NCBI GenBank assembly: GCA_002633005.1
Contig: NMRA01000007.1
Location: 1,070,811-1,134,810, forward strand
Reading direction: 5' to 3'
Length of the DNA: 64,000 nt
Source: Phoronis australis
Taxonomy: Eukaryota; Phoronida; Phoronidae
Shown here in pieces: positions 33,780-45,410 of this stretch. Position 1 is the first letter of the stretch. Each line of letters starts with the position of its first letter. Both the position numbers and the translations under genes were made by a program. Under the pieces are notes generated by a model that saw only the letters and a list, made by a program, of their open reading frames with translations, was not told where the DNA came from and ran no database searches.

Positions 33780-35746
33780 TTCCCTCAGTCCTTCTTGCTC
33801 GTGTATGAGTCTGTGAGGTAGGAATCCTAGCCTACACGGCGATGATTCGCTTGTTTCGAAGGCTAATTTTAGAGTATATGTGATGCAGGAGGAGATGGTG
33901 TAAATCCATGCATGTCGACCTTTTTGGTTGACTAACAAGCGAAAGTTGAATTAGGTCTTCTACTCTCATAAAATCGGTTTCATGACATTCCTTACCGTTA
34001 TTGAAGTTTATTTTCGTTAGCAATGACAAGAACATCGAAATCATCAGCAACTCCAGAATTTACCGTTGTTTGCCAACTCTAAAATTGCGAATTCAGCGAA
34101 AACAGCGCATGTACTCATTGCCTGTGACTCGGATGAGCGTGGTAATGTTTTTAAATGCTCCCGGATTGAGATGTCAACATCATAATTGACAGGTAAATGC
34201 AGCAGTAGCGAAATGCCTCCTTAACATAACCCATGATTACGATAATTTGATGCAGTGTATATATCTTTCGCTGCACCTTCTGAATAAATGTAGCTGACAG
34301 GGTGAAGCTGTATGAGTTTGTTAAGAAACCCTGAAATCGAGACCAATTTTTTAGAGGTAGCTGGCCTAGGTCAATACTCGTTTTTGACAGGAAGCACGCT
34401 TTAATATCAGAAAGTGTACAACTCAGCTCATCACTGAATATTTCCGGTTGTTAACATGTTCCTTTTTTGACAACGCCATGGTGGTTGGAATATCTCATGT
34501 ACCAAGTTCGTTGACTCAGTCTATCGGATCTTCTCTGTAGGATGTCACAATCTGACGGAGAGCCAATCTCTTGGTAACAAAGAAAGTCATAGTCTTACTT
34601 AAGAATCACTATAATTTGGCAGTAATCTTTGTCGCATACATATTTCATTGAAGACACGACTTGAGAATCTAAATGTTCTTAGACGTCATTGATGTGCACA
34701 GTGAAAAACAATAGGTCAATAGCTGTTCCTTGCAGCACCCTATAGGCTACATCACTGGGATACCTATCCATTTGTGATCCAGCCTAATTGTTTACTAATG
34801 ATACCGACGACTTCTTAATTCCATGATTCGCACACTATTTGAAACAACTAAAAGAATCAACTAGAACTGCTTCAGAAGCAGTGCAATCTCTCCAAGCCTC
34901 TAAATTCAAGCCAAAGGTGAATAGCTGTCACCCAAATTCAGCCATGACGTGTGCGTTCATAGCGTGTTCTGTGTATTCACACTTCCACCAATAGGTGGCA
35001 GCAAATGATGGTGATGCAAACCCTGTGATAGGCGCACAGCTAATCGGGCAAGATCGGTGAAACATGCGCCTCCAGTGTATGCGGTTATCGGCATTCTATC
35101 TTCGTTGGCAGGAGGGATTGATTAGAGACTGGATAGGACATATTTTTATCCCTTACACGTTGAATCAGTCAAATGCAATGCGGCCATGTAATAATGTTTT
35201 CCGTATTCACCTCTCGCACTACTTCAACAGTGACCTCTGACATGGAAAGTTCAAAAAGTAGGTCAATGTCGACTTGATGTCGTTAGCCGGTTCGATCATC
35301 AAAGTTTCCGAAAATAGTAATACAATTGCAGGAGTGTAAGTAACACTCAACATGCAACCAGGTCCCAATCGTAACAACTGGAACAGGACTGTTAATTATA
35401 TGACAGTTCTGTCTCAGTTTTCAATAGCTAAATATTATATCGTCTGCAACTCGATCAGGCACCGATTCCTAGGTAACTACAATATCAAATATTGTTGTTA
35501 TTTTTCAGGAGATGTTACAAGTTCAATGCACAGTTACCGTTGTGTTCATCTTTGTTATCTCTTTTCAGGTCATAAATCGTTACATTTAAAACTGTTTCTT
35601 TTACTACAGAAAACTTGGAACCTAACGCGCAAGTACATGTATATAGGATGTGAGACGCATCGTAAACAGTCGATGAGTGAAGTATTTAAAAAATCTGCGA
35701 AGAAAAAATGAAAGAAAGTTAGGAATTCAAAGCGTATGGGATAAAT
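33780..35746. other. No gene recognised
   Basis: Intergenic sequence. The longest frame (35352-35711, +, 119 codons) has no recognisable domain. Confidence 0.45.
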
Positions 35747-35857
35747 GCAAAACGTACCTCGATTGGCGTACAAGAAGTATATCGCACTCGACATTATTAT
35801 GCGGAATAATGTCGAGTGGGATATTACTTCGTCTACGCCACTATCGGTACGTTTTTT
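35747..35857. mobile_element. Hairpin MITE, about 111 bp
   Basis: Near-complete palindrome. The core cactcgacattatt / aataatgtcgagtg pairs perfectly around atgcgg, and pairing continues outward with a few mismatches to aaacgtacc / ggtacgttt. No coding capacity. Confidence 0.8.
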
Positions 35858-36189
35858 TCAGTGTATTTACTAAGTTAGTAATCCTGACGTCAGTTTTGTT
35901 GACTTCAGATTTCCCTTGGCGTCAAGCTAACTTGGTTCCCAGGGTTCACATTCTGACGTCACTGATAACGTGCCCAACTAAACTGGAAAGTCTAGTGTGC
36001 AGCATACAAGGCGTCGAGCTCGTTGTCGGGCTCTGCAGTGATCAAGTGCGGTGGTACATACCACGTGGGTTGTGCTTCTTGACAATCCTCTTATGTAAGA
36101 GAGTCTGGTCGGCAGGTAAAAACTCATATTGATGAATATTGAAAATCGTCCTCATGTTTGTTCGAGCAAGCTCATGGAGAGGGTCATTT
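35858..36189. other. No gene recognised
   Basis: Open frame 35677-36132 (+) runs across it but starts inside the hairpin MITE and has no recognisable domain. Confidence 0.45.
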
Positions 36190-36890
36190 TTATGCGCCCA
36201 CATTTATGTGTGGACGCATTATGCCGTCATCTCCGTCCGTCCGTCCGTCCGTCCGTCCGTCCGGGCGGCGTCTGGCGTCCGCTGCTTTATCTCCAAAACC
36301 CTTTGACATAGGTTCATGAAATTTGGCACATATGTTCCATTCATGAATGGGACGGCATGTGCAAACTTTCGGACGAATCCGACTACCGGTGTGCCCCTTA
36401 GTGGCAATTTTAGTTTTTTACGCTTACCTTTGTATCTTCAAAAGTCCTGAACGGATTTTCATGAAATTTGGTATGTAGGCACCTATTAGTGAGATGACGC
36501 TATCCTCCCGTTTTCAGATGGATTCGACATAGTTTGCGCCACCTGGTGGCCATTTTTACTGTTTTTGAGTCTGTTTTTTGGCGTCCACCCCTCTATCAAC
36601 CAAACCGCTCTAAGTATGATTGTGAAAATTGGCATGTATGTTCTTACTATGAAGAGGACGGTTGACGCTGAATTTCCCATGACTTTGATTACTGTGGCGC
36701 CTCCTAGTGGGATTTTTTTTTGCGCCCATGGCTGTATCTCCCAAACCGTTTGCAGGATCTTTACTAAATTTAGCAAGTGTATTTATGTGATGTTGACAAC
36801 GGACGATGACGACTTTAGGATGATTCTGACTACCGGTATGCCTCTAGTGGCAATTTTAGTATTTTACATTGACCTCTGTATTTTCATAGG
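36190..36890 (+). mobile_element. Pearl/DINE-like (Helitron-derived INE-like) repeat, copy A
   Basis: Order: imperfect terminal hairpin tgcgcccaca/tgtggacgca (36193-36218), (CCGT)n microsatellite (36233-36263), then about 1.6 tandem units of roughly 448 bp marked by tagtggcaattttagt at about 36402 and 36848. Tandem core units plus a tetranucleotide microsatellite plus a terminal hairpin is the layout described for bivalve pearl/CvA and Drosophila DINE-1 elements, now placed with Helitrons. Copy B (43930-45155) is in the opposite orientation. Confidence 0.65.
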
Positions 36891-37269
36891 TCTTCAGGTA
36901 TATACTTTGTGTTACTTCGTGACTATGAAGGAAAAGTTCCAAGTAGAAATTTGTTTCTGGCATTCTAATGCTGTGCTAATCTCGTATGTTGGTAAATTTG
37001 TTTTTAATTCTATGTTTCTGTGGTGCTTTAAGCAGCTGATGTATAGGATGTGCTTGTATTATGAAGATCACTCACATTTTGCCCCTAGCCTATTGAGGAG
37101 ACAATGACCATGCCTTTCCATTTTGCAAAGTACAACATACTACATATATGCCCTCTACTGGCCACTTTATGGTACCAATAAACAACCCTAGAAGGATACC
37201 GTATACGGTGCAATTGTGGGTGCATTTCAACGCTCTGCGTTGCTCTTGTATTCACTGGTAGTCTTTCAG

Positions 37270-37435
37270 CCAGTGCTTTAGTGGGGCGTAGGCGCACGTA
37301 GGCGCAGCCAACCACCTTTTGGCATTTGAACGTAGCGCCTACGCACCGTAAGTTACGTGCAGTGCTCAAGGTGATACGGTGGGCTTTGGGCGCCTACTTA
37401 CCTCTAATTTTACCACTACAGCACTGCTTTCAGCG
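37270..37435. repeat. cgtaggcgcagcca dispersed repeat, full copy
   Basis: Contains ggggcgtaggcgcacgtagg, then ttgaacgtagcgcctacgca and ctaattttaccactacagca. Its two parts match 21380-21560 and 22965-23035. Confidence 0.7.
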
Positions 37436-37715
37436 TTTTAGACTGTGATGATAGGTACATCGACGTAGAAAAATCAGAGATGTCATCCACAACAGGTGTC
37501 ACACTACCTCTATTGGTAGGGGCAGATGTTTAGAATTACCTCTGCATTTACAACCGGGTTCCTCATCAGCAATCTGCATAACTAGGTTACTCCTGATGGT
37601 CATTTGTCCATGAAAGACAAAGTCTCAATACCAAAAAATTTATATCTGCTTGTGCTCAGATAACAATTTTTACACATTTCACTTGTTTTTCACAACATAC
37701 CAGCTTTTAAACTAC

Positions 37716-37784
37716 GCCTCAACCTTCACAGCCAGGCTCAGCTCAGTTTCGCCTCAACCTTCACAGCCAGGCTCAGCTCAGTTT
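37716..37784. repeat. Tandem duplication, 35 bp x 2
   Basis: gcctcaaccttcacagccag plus gctcagctcagttt appears twice in a row with no difference over 34 bp. Confidence 0.95.
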
Positions 37785-39515
37785 ATATCATAATCTACAT
37801 CGCCTGAGTATCTTAATTTCTTTGTTGTTATTTCTTGCCAAGCTGCCCGCTGGACGGTTTGGATTTGGTTGACGTTTGCTCTGTGACTACCAAAGAGTAT
37901 GTAATATCTAGCGTAGCGTCGGGGTGTATGGAGTTTACCATACTGTAATGAAAAATTGCCGGCACTGACCGGCAGACTCTTGAAAAGAGTTAGGCCTTTT
38001 GTCAGCGTTTGGAGCCGATGGTCAGATAGGCAGCATTAAAAATTTGGTCGATCTGGCGTCAGCTCGCCTGCTGCTATATATACCCATGGGTTGGTTTCAA
38101 TTCGGGAAATTACGACCTGAATACGATGAAGAAGCAATTTTTTCCAATACTTTTATCCATGCAAGAATTGAGGTTCGTGATTAAGCGCAACAATAATTTT
38201 TTGTGCTTAACAACGGACCGACTTAAATTTCTCGACATTGTCAATTACTTGGCCCCGGGTTGTAGCTACGCAAAATTTTTGAAGGCGTACGAGACGACCG
38301 AAGAGAAAGGTTTCTTTCCCTACGAGTACGTAGACAACTTGGGTAAATTAGAGGAAACGGTTCTACCACCGCAAACGGCTTTTTACAGCAATTTGAAAGG
38401 GGAGGGGATAACCGACGACGATTACGCCCTCTGTCAGAGGGCATGGAAAGACAACAACATGAAGAGTCTGAAAGATTTTTTGGTACGGTACAATAACAAA
38501 GACACCGGACCCATGCTGGAAGCCGTCGATACCATGGCGGCATTCTACAGGGAAAAGGGCGTCGACCTCTTCACGGATGGCACAAGCGTACCCGGACTGA
38601 CCATGAAGATTCTCTTCAAAAATGTCGGTAACGTATTCTTTACGCTCTTTGAGGAAAAACACAAAGATTTATATTATACCTTTAAACAGAATATCGTAGG
38701 AGGTTCTAATATTGTTTTCCACAGATACCACGAAAAGGGAAAGACGTTTATACGCCAGAGGGAGATGGAGAAAGCGGGAAAAATACCAAAGACGGTGTAA
38801 AAGATTCTGGGTTTCGATGTAAATGCTCTTTACCTTCGTAGCATCATGAACGAGCAACCGACCGGACCGTTTATTCGTCGTAGGCAAGAAAATAATTTCT
38901 AACGAGAATTTTCCCACCCTAGGGTGCGAAAGGCAACGGCTTGGTTGGATTACGTAGCGTGGCAACGAGGAATTAGTATCCGACATCAGTTCAACGGGGT
39001 TGAAAAAGGGTGGGTCAGCGTCGTATTCCAGTGGACGGTTTCTGTCGTCAGTCGCACAAAGTGTTCCAATTCCAAGGATGTTACTGGCACGGCCACGACT
39101 GTCGTCTCACGAAAAATGACGACGGGACTCCGAGGACAAGGAACGAAACTCGAAACGTCGCCATGAGTGAGCTTATGGAAAACACCAAAAAATTAGAGAT
39201 TACATCATCGATCAAGGCTTTGATTACGAAGAGATTTGGGAATGCGAATTTGAGGATTTGAAACTTCAAGACGATACCCTANAAGACGGTAAGGAATCAA
39301 GAAAGACATCGTGACGTAAAGAATTGCGGAGAGGCTAAGGCTCGACGGGAAGTCCAATTCCCGGAATTTAGACACGTCAACTACATCGGGGACGGAACCT
39401 ACGAATTGGAGATGAAAAGAAGACCATCCGCCTGAACCTGCCGCTTCAAATAGGCTTTTTCGTTTATCAGTTCGCAAAGTTGCGTATGTTGGAGTTTTAT
39501 TACGACTTCATGTTT

Positions 39516-40460
39516 GTAACATTTTTGATGAAAAATGTTAGAATTATGTAACGATTTATTATAAATCGATGATTAAATTTATGAACAAATGTGTTAATTA
39601 ATATCAGTTAACTATTTTGAAAGTCACAAATATTTTAGAACAGGACTTGTTATCGTAAACAACTTGTTGTGGTAAACTTGAGTATTGCGCAATTTCTTCA
39701 GAAAAGCTTTAGTTCTGTTAAGTTCTCAGTGCAGTTCTGACAAACAGGATATGGTCATCAAAACATGTTTTGGAGTGGTCAACTTTAGGTGGGTTGATTC
39801 TAAGGAACACCCATACCGATGTACTTACGCCTTGACCAGTGTCCATGTGATGTTTAGTAATATCTTAGAGTATAAATATTTCTGGAGCAAACAGAAGCGT
39901 CATTCTCAAAAGAAAAAGTTAGGAGACAAGGAAGCTCAGTAACTTTGGAGAATCAAGTATTTTAGGCAGTCTGTAGAGTTTCAAGAAGTGTATTCAGTCA
40001 CTGACAAGGATCATACTGATACACAAAACAAGAATGGGATGTTCATGCGTGGATAAGATCAAAGGTAGCAATTTCCGTAAGTCTCATTAGAGTTTATGAG
40101 CTATGAAATATTCTAAGATATAATGTGTTTTAAGATAAATGTTGGTTTGGTAAATGTGATTTAAAGTTCATATGCCGATTCAGTTAGATTTGAGTAATTT
40201 TGACTAGTTTCTTAGAGTGTCTATTGTTAACAGTTTAATTTAGGTTCGGTTTTATATAATATTGTCATGTATTTAGAGTATTTTGTGTATTTTCATACTA
40301 GATTTACAGTTCTCACACGGTTCTCACATAGTTCTCACACGGATCTCACAAGGATTCAAGGTTTTCACTGAGGTTCCAAGTGGAATTACTAAATAAAATC
40401 ATCTCGTCAAACTCGGACTTTGATTTTGTCTGTCCAACGCAGAACATTACAATGTTAAGA
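39516..40460. mobile_element. AT-rich insertion within the polymerase pseudogene
   Basis: Polymerase coding stops after YYDFMF near 39515 and resumes at FVDRSDIKYCEMD at 40461. The intervening 0.94 kb is AT-rich, non-coding and starts with a perfect hairpin (taacattttt gatg aaaaatgtta, 39517-39540). aacatt..aatgtt words also occur at its right end (40443-40456). The boundaries are inferred from the interrupted protein, and no target duplication was found. Confidence 0.65.
40309..40352. repeat. Tandem repeat, 4 x 11 bp
   Basis: Units gttctcacacg, gttctcacata, gttctcacacg and gatctcacaag follow one another inside the insertion of the polymerase pseudogene. Confidence 0.9.
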
Positions 40461-40942
40461 TTCGTCGACAGGTCCGACATCAAATATTGCGAAATGGACA
40501 CGGACTCGGCGTACATGGCTATATCCGGTAACTGTCTTGAGGACGTAATTAAACCAGACATGCGAGCAGCTTTCGAGAGGGAAAAAACATCTTTGGTTTC
40601 CGCGAACGGACACGGAAGAAAACGAAGCTTACGACACGCGCACACCCGACTTATTGAAACTGGAATTTGAAGGGGACTACTGCATCGCCCTTTGCTCTAA
40701 AACCTGAGGGCGGACGACGGTCAATCCCATTTTAGCTGTAAAGGAGTGCAAAGACAAAGAAATGCAATCGACAAGGCGAGGTATCTCAAAGTATTACAGA
40801 CCACAAAGAGTAGCTCGGCCCTCAACAAAGGATTCCGGTTAGGCGGTGATAACACTATGCAAGAGAGGTGCGCGTTCACCTACTTTTATTCCAAACGACA
40901 AGTGTTCGACGACGGCGTCACCACTGGACCTTTGAACATTTA

Positions 40943-41835
40943 ATTCGGACATTTGATAAATTTGCTATAGACTACTTTTCTGAATGTTTTGATGATTTTA
41001 TATTCGAATGATGATTTTTGTAGTGTTGGTTTGTCATTAATACACGTTTAAACGCTATCAGTTTTATGTTCTGTGTTAGCTGGTCGCTTCTTATTATTAT
41101 GAGTACGATTCGCTTATAGTACCGTCGGGGCCTGGGTTAGACTTTACGCGACATCTGTTGTTGAGTTGGGTGGTTATCCCCTTTTGTATACGCCTTTGTT
41201 TTTGATGAGACAGAACACACAATATACAACGACGACACTCGGGGGACAAAGTTTTGTTCTTATTCAGCATCCCTCTTTTGTTTCGATTCTCGATCCGTTG
41301 CTAGGAGCCGCAAAACTGGCATCGAGGTGCCTCTCTAACGGGTCCAATTAAACCTATTACGTCATGAGGTGTAACGTCATTGACACATCCGTCTGGTAGG
41401 AGGATGGTGTCCCTTACAAATGTAGTTATCCCACGTGACATTTGACCTTTTCCTTTCACATAGATGACCTTTCACCGAGGAGCCGCAAAACGGGGCGTCT
41501 AAACCTCTTACTATACTACTAGTTAATAACTTTGTGTTCAACAAAACCCGTTGTGTTTTTGTGATTTTATTTCAAATCACTGAGTTTTCACCGTTGACTG
41601 TCAGACATTCGCTAGAATCAAGGCCAGTGATTTCAGTCAAAAACTCTTAAAATATTCTGCCGTTTATCTCGTGCGGTTTAGCTCCGCGACCACGGAAGTT
41701 CCAAGTTCGATGAGGCTGATTTCAGAAAATCACTTTTCTCACAGATAACGTTACTTCAAGAATTAGACGGATTAACCTACAGCCTTTCATTTTGAACGAA
41801 CTTTTTTGCCCTGGGTTATTTTTAGGTTGTATCCT
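40943..41835. other. No gene recognised; possible remainder of the Polinton-like element
   Basis: No ORF with a recognisable domain. The interval 41110-41360 has GC content like the polymerase pseudogene and a 61-codon open frame (41166-41351, +), so it could be the element's flank, but nothing proves it. Confidence 0.3.
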
Positions 41836-42066
41836 CAGTGGCAGATCTACGTTTTCAGTAAGGGGGGTTAGGATTCGCGCAAATCCGAGGCGCATAGCGC
41901 CCAGCGGAGGGAAGGTCGGGAAGGGGTTTCTCCCCTACCGTGTAATATTTTTGTTTTTTGTAGCTGATTTCGTTTTCCTGTCGACATTTTTTAAAATTTT
42001 TATTTTTAACCCTGTCCCAAGAGGGGGGTTTGAACCCCCTGAACACCCCCCGTAGATCCGCCTCTG
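41836..42066. mobile_element. hAT MITE (family of 10548-12440), 231 bp
   Basis: The ends cagtggcagatctacg and cgtagatccgcctctg are inverted repeats. gtatcct (41829-41835) and gaatcct (42067-42073) may be a decayed 7-bp duplication. The left half matches the right end of the 1.9 kb hAT element (ctacgttttca, ggggggtt.aggatt, cccctaccgtgtaa) and the right half its left end, so this is a deletion derivative in opposite orientation. Confidence 0.8.
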
Positions 42067-43260
42067 GAATCCTGACCTGTCTTGCTATAAGCAGCTGTAA
42101 CAGAGTCAATGCTATTCATTAGACATAAGTTATGACACTGTACACACAACCTGTCTGTAAAGAAGGATGCTTGTAAGTAAACAAAATAAATTGGTCATGT
42201 TGATAATGAGCCCCGTTGGATTCTCTCTGAGGCTGCCCGTAATGAGACATCCTTGTGTGCAGTAGGAAATCCCTGAGACTTGAGAATCTTTGCTTACGGT
42301 GAGAGGAGTGAGAAAACGGAAGTCATGATTGATTTAACAGTACGAGTTCCCGGTTTCAGAGAAATGGGTTAAAATGAAATGTCAATGTAAAGAGAGGATT
42401 TCAGTGAATCCCGTTTCTATAAATATTAGCAGAGAATAAGTTTGAAATGCTTGGAAAATTGTTGTCATTTTGTGATCAAGTACAGCTGCTACGCCTGTCA
42501 TGTATCGGAAAAGCTACGCCTTTTCCAATCTCCAGGATTTATATATTTTGTTTATCGTCATTTAAGATTAAAATTGGGCTTCGTCCCAAGCAGTCGAATG
42601 ACATGATACTAAATACAAAATGTCTCTAAATCAAAACGGGACTGGGTGATTTGACGGAAATCATTTTTTCAGCGATCGTCTTACTAGGCATGATGGATCA
42701 GAAGAGCACCTACTTCTCAGTGGAAGTTCAAAATAGAAGCATTTCCTTCCACTTGTGAACTCCCTGCCTAAATCTGACACAAATTCTGATTGAAGCTTTA
42801 AAATAAAACGGTCTTTTCAAGAAACATTCCTGTCTCTTGCGATGAACACTAATGCTTACTTGCAGGTGTAGCTATTTGCCCTCAACATTTCCCAAAGCAC
42901 CGGTTGCAGCTAGTTTCTCTATAACGCATAGTGGCAACTGTGATGCTCGTTCTGGATTGTACAGAAAAGCAATTTTTGGGCAACTTAAATCATTCTTTCC
43001 AAACGCTGAAATTGCTCCCAGAGTGTATTTGTGTATATGGTGACAAACTCTACAGGAGAACGTACGTAGTTTCGTTTTTTGGTCTGAAACTTGAGTAAAA
43101 ATACATTCGCAATACAATTAGGGCAACAGTGTTTAAACCGACTCGTACGTATAGAAAAGGAAATTCTGGAATCTGTTGACTTCAAGTTGATTCTGTTATT
43201 AAGCACTCTCTGAAAAGAAAGTTCGCTACTGCTTGCGTTGAATACACATATGTATGTATT
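42067..43260. other. No gene recognised
   Basis: Intergenic sequence with frames under 85 codons and no recognisable domain or repeat ends. Confidence 0.45.
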
Positions 43261-43540
43261 TATTTATTTATTGTACACATGGCCATCGACCCAAAGGACA
43301 ACATATAAACAAGTTCATTGTAGCGCTAAACACACTAGTCAGAAATACACAAGCTGTTCCATTTTTAGATGCGTAGTATACATATTTAACAACTGAGGTA
43401 ACAAGATTACGTAACAATCTACGAAATTTGAACAGAATGGGACTTGTCCAGAGGCTCTCATTTAGAAACTTAGCCCTCATTTCAGAAACAGCTCTCGAGT
43501 AAGGAAAAAATAAATTCTCATCTCCTTTCCCAGCCACTGT
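43250..43540 (-). repeat. Possible retroelement 3' end with taaa-type tail
   Basis: On the minus strand a frame of 89 codons (SEMRAKFLNESLWTSPILFK ... CCPLGRWPCVQ) ends close to a gtacaataaataaataaata tail, as many LINE or SINE 3' ends do. The protein is not recognised, so this is only a suggestion. Confidence 0.35.
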
Positions 43541-43929
43541 ACAATGGATAATCTCACTCGTTATTTAACAAAAGGACGACTTACTGGCCACCTTTGGGCA
43601 CTATTCTAAACTTCAGAATAATAGATCTCGGATAAGACTCCGCCGATTTTAATCGCGTTTGAATTTTGTAGCAGTATAATGTCTTGACGTAAAAAACTCC
43701 GATGTTTCTTGAGCTTTCTTTATTTTTGTATTTAATTTAAAACCAAGAGTCTCATTATTCTTAGAAAAGTGCTGAGCATTGAACGTATTTTGCGATATTT
43801 TAAAAAAGCATCGGTTCTAGTTACATAAAATCCGAGACACGGCGAAAGTTTTCATGCAAAAGCAACGTGGAGCGTTGAAATGTGCCCACGAATGCAACGC
43901 AAATGGTGTGCTTTTACGGTCGCTTATTT

Positions 43930-45155
43930 GTATCATAAAGATGGCCACTATAGATGGAGCAAAAACGCCCACTTCATTCGAAAACGGGAACATCATTGCT
44001 TCTTTAATAGAAAGCTATTCACCAAATTTCCTCAAAATCTGTCAATGAACTTCAGAGAAACAAAGGAAAACGGAATAAAATGAAATTGCCACTAGGGGGC
44101 ACAGCGTTCGTTGGATCCACCTGAAAGTCGTCGTTGTCTATTGTTAGCTTCATATAAATACACTTACTAAATTTAATAAAGATCCTGCAGTGGCTTTAGA
44201 AGATACAGCTATGGGCGCAAAACAAAACTACCCCTAGGAGACGCCACAGTAGTCAAAGTCGTCATCGTCAACCGTCCTCTTAACACTGAGAACAAACACG
44301 CCAATTTTCAAAACCATCCTTAGAATGGTTTGGTTAATGGAGTGGTGGATGCTAAAAACCGACTCGAAAACCGCAAAAATGGCCACTAGGTGGCGCAAAA
44401 TACCTCGATTCCATCAAAGATAGCGTCATTTCACCAATAGAAGGCTATACTCAAAATTTTATGAAAATCCGTTGAAGACCTTTGAAGATACGGAGGTAAA
44501 CGTAAAAAAATAAAATTGCCACTAGAGGGCACACCGATAGTCATATCCGTCCGAAAGTTGTCGTCGTCCGTTGTCAACAACATATAAATACCCTTGATAA
44601 ATTAAGTAAAGATCCTGCAAACAGTCACAGGTGCAAAAAGAACAAAACTGCCACTAGGAGGTGCCACATTAGTCGGAAGTCGCCGGAAAATCATCGTCAG
44701 CCGTCCTCTTTATAGTAAGAACATACATGCCAATTTTCACAATCATCCTTAGAGCAGTTTGTTTGATAGAGAGGTGGACGCCAAAAAACATATTCGAAAA
44801 CCGTAAAAACGGCCACTGAGTTGGCGCAAACTACGTCGAATACATTCGAAAACGGGAGGAAAGCGTCATCTCACTAATAGATGCCTATATACCAAATTTT
44901 ATGAAAATGCGTTGAGGATCTTTAAAGATACAGAGGAAAACATGAAAAACTAAAATTACCACTAGGGGGCAAACCGGTAGTCGGATCCGTCCGAAAGTTC
45001 GCTCATGCCGTTCCATTCATAAAAGGAACACATGTGCAAAATTTCATGAACATACGTCAAGGGTTTTGGAGATAGAGCAGCGGACGCCGGACGCCGGCGG
45101 ACGGACGGAGATGACGGAATAATGCGCCCATGCACATATAAATATGTGGGCACAT
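43930..45155 (-). mobile_element. Pearl/DINE-like repeat, copy B (inverted)
   Basis: About 2.7 tandem units of roughly 430-440 bp marked by attgccactagggggcac at about 44087, a close variant at 44515 and another at 44955. A cggacgg-rich microsatellite (45079-45108) and a terminal hairpin (tgcgcccat / atgtgggcaca, 45123-45154) follow. It is the reverse-orientation relative of 36190-36890. No coding capacity. Confidence 0.65.
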
Positions 45156-45262
45156 AATAAATGCAGAAACTTCGATGAATGCCGGTGACGGAAATTTCCC
45201 TATCATTGTATCTTTCAAACAATGACATTTTGCAAGGAATGCGTAGTCACATGACCACAGTG

Positions 45263-45410
45263 CAGGGGCGGATCCAGGATTTTGAGGAGTTAGGAGGGGG
45301 GACAGGGCAGAGTTGCCCATCAGACATTCGCACCCTCGAACTGCCAAATGGAATCGGGGAGAATGTTAGGGGGGCCATGGCCCCCTTGGCCCCCTCTAAA
45401 TCCGCCACAG
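45263..45410. mobile_element. hAT-like MITE (family 2), inverted copy, 148 bp
   Basis: The ends caggggcggatccagga and taaatccgccacag are related inverted repeats. Flanks cacagtg and cacggtg (45256-45262 and 45411-45417) look like a 7-bp target duplication with one change. Homologous to 33621-33779 in reverse. Confidence 0.75.

Larger units (their letters stand above)
38105..40942 (+). pseudogene. Protein-primed type-B DNA polymerase (Polinton/Maverick-like), broken
   Basis: A replication polymerase of large self-synthesising DNA transposons or related virus-like elements (DNA_pol_B_2 family). The main open part, 38126-38800, has LTTDRLKFLDIVNYLAPG, GFFPYEYVDNLGKLE and DGTSVPGLTMKILFKN. An in-frame stop at 38798 is followed by motif A (GFDVNALYL), a second stop at 38900, then a frameshift into RRIPVDGFCRQSHKVFQFQG, CYWHGHDC and DYEEIWECEFE. 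The segment with polymerase motif B is deleted before LPLQIGFFVYQFAKLRMLEF. About 0.94 kb of unrelated DNA follows, then YCEMDTDSAYMAIS (motif C, YxDTDS type) and, after another frameshift, KRQVFDDGVTTGPLNI. At least two stops, several frameshifts, a deletion and an insertion make it dead. No capsid, integrase or protease gene was found nearby. Confidence 0.88.

Noticed and set aside
36565-37107. 180-codon open frame on the plus strand
   Set aside because: It lies in the tandem-repeat element, its repeated segments are the non-coding core units and no domain is visible.
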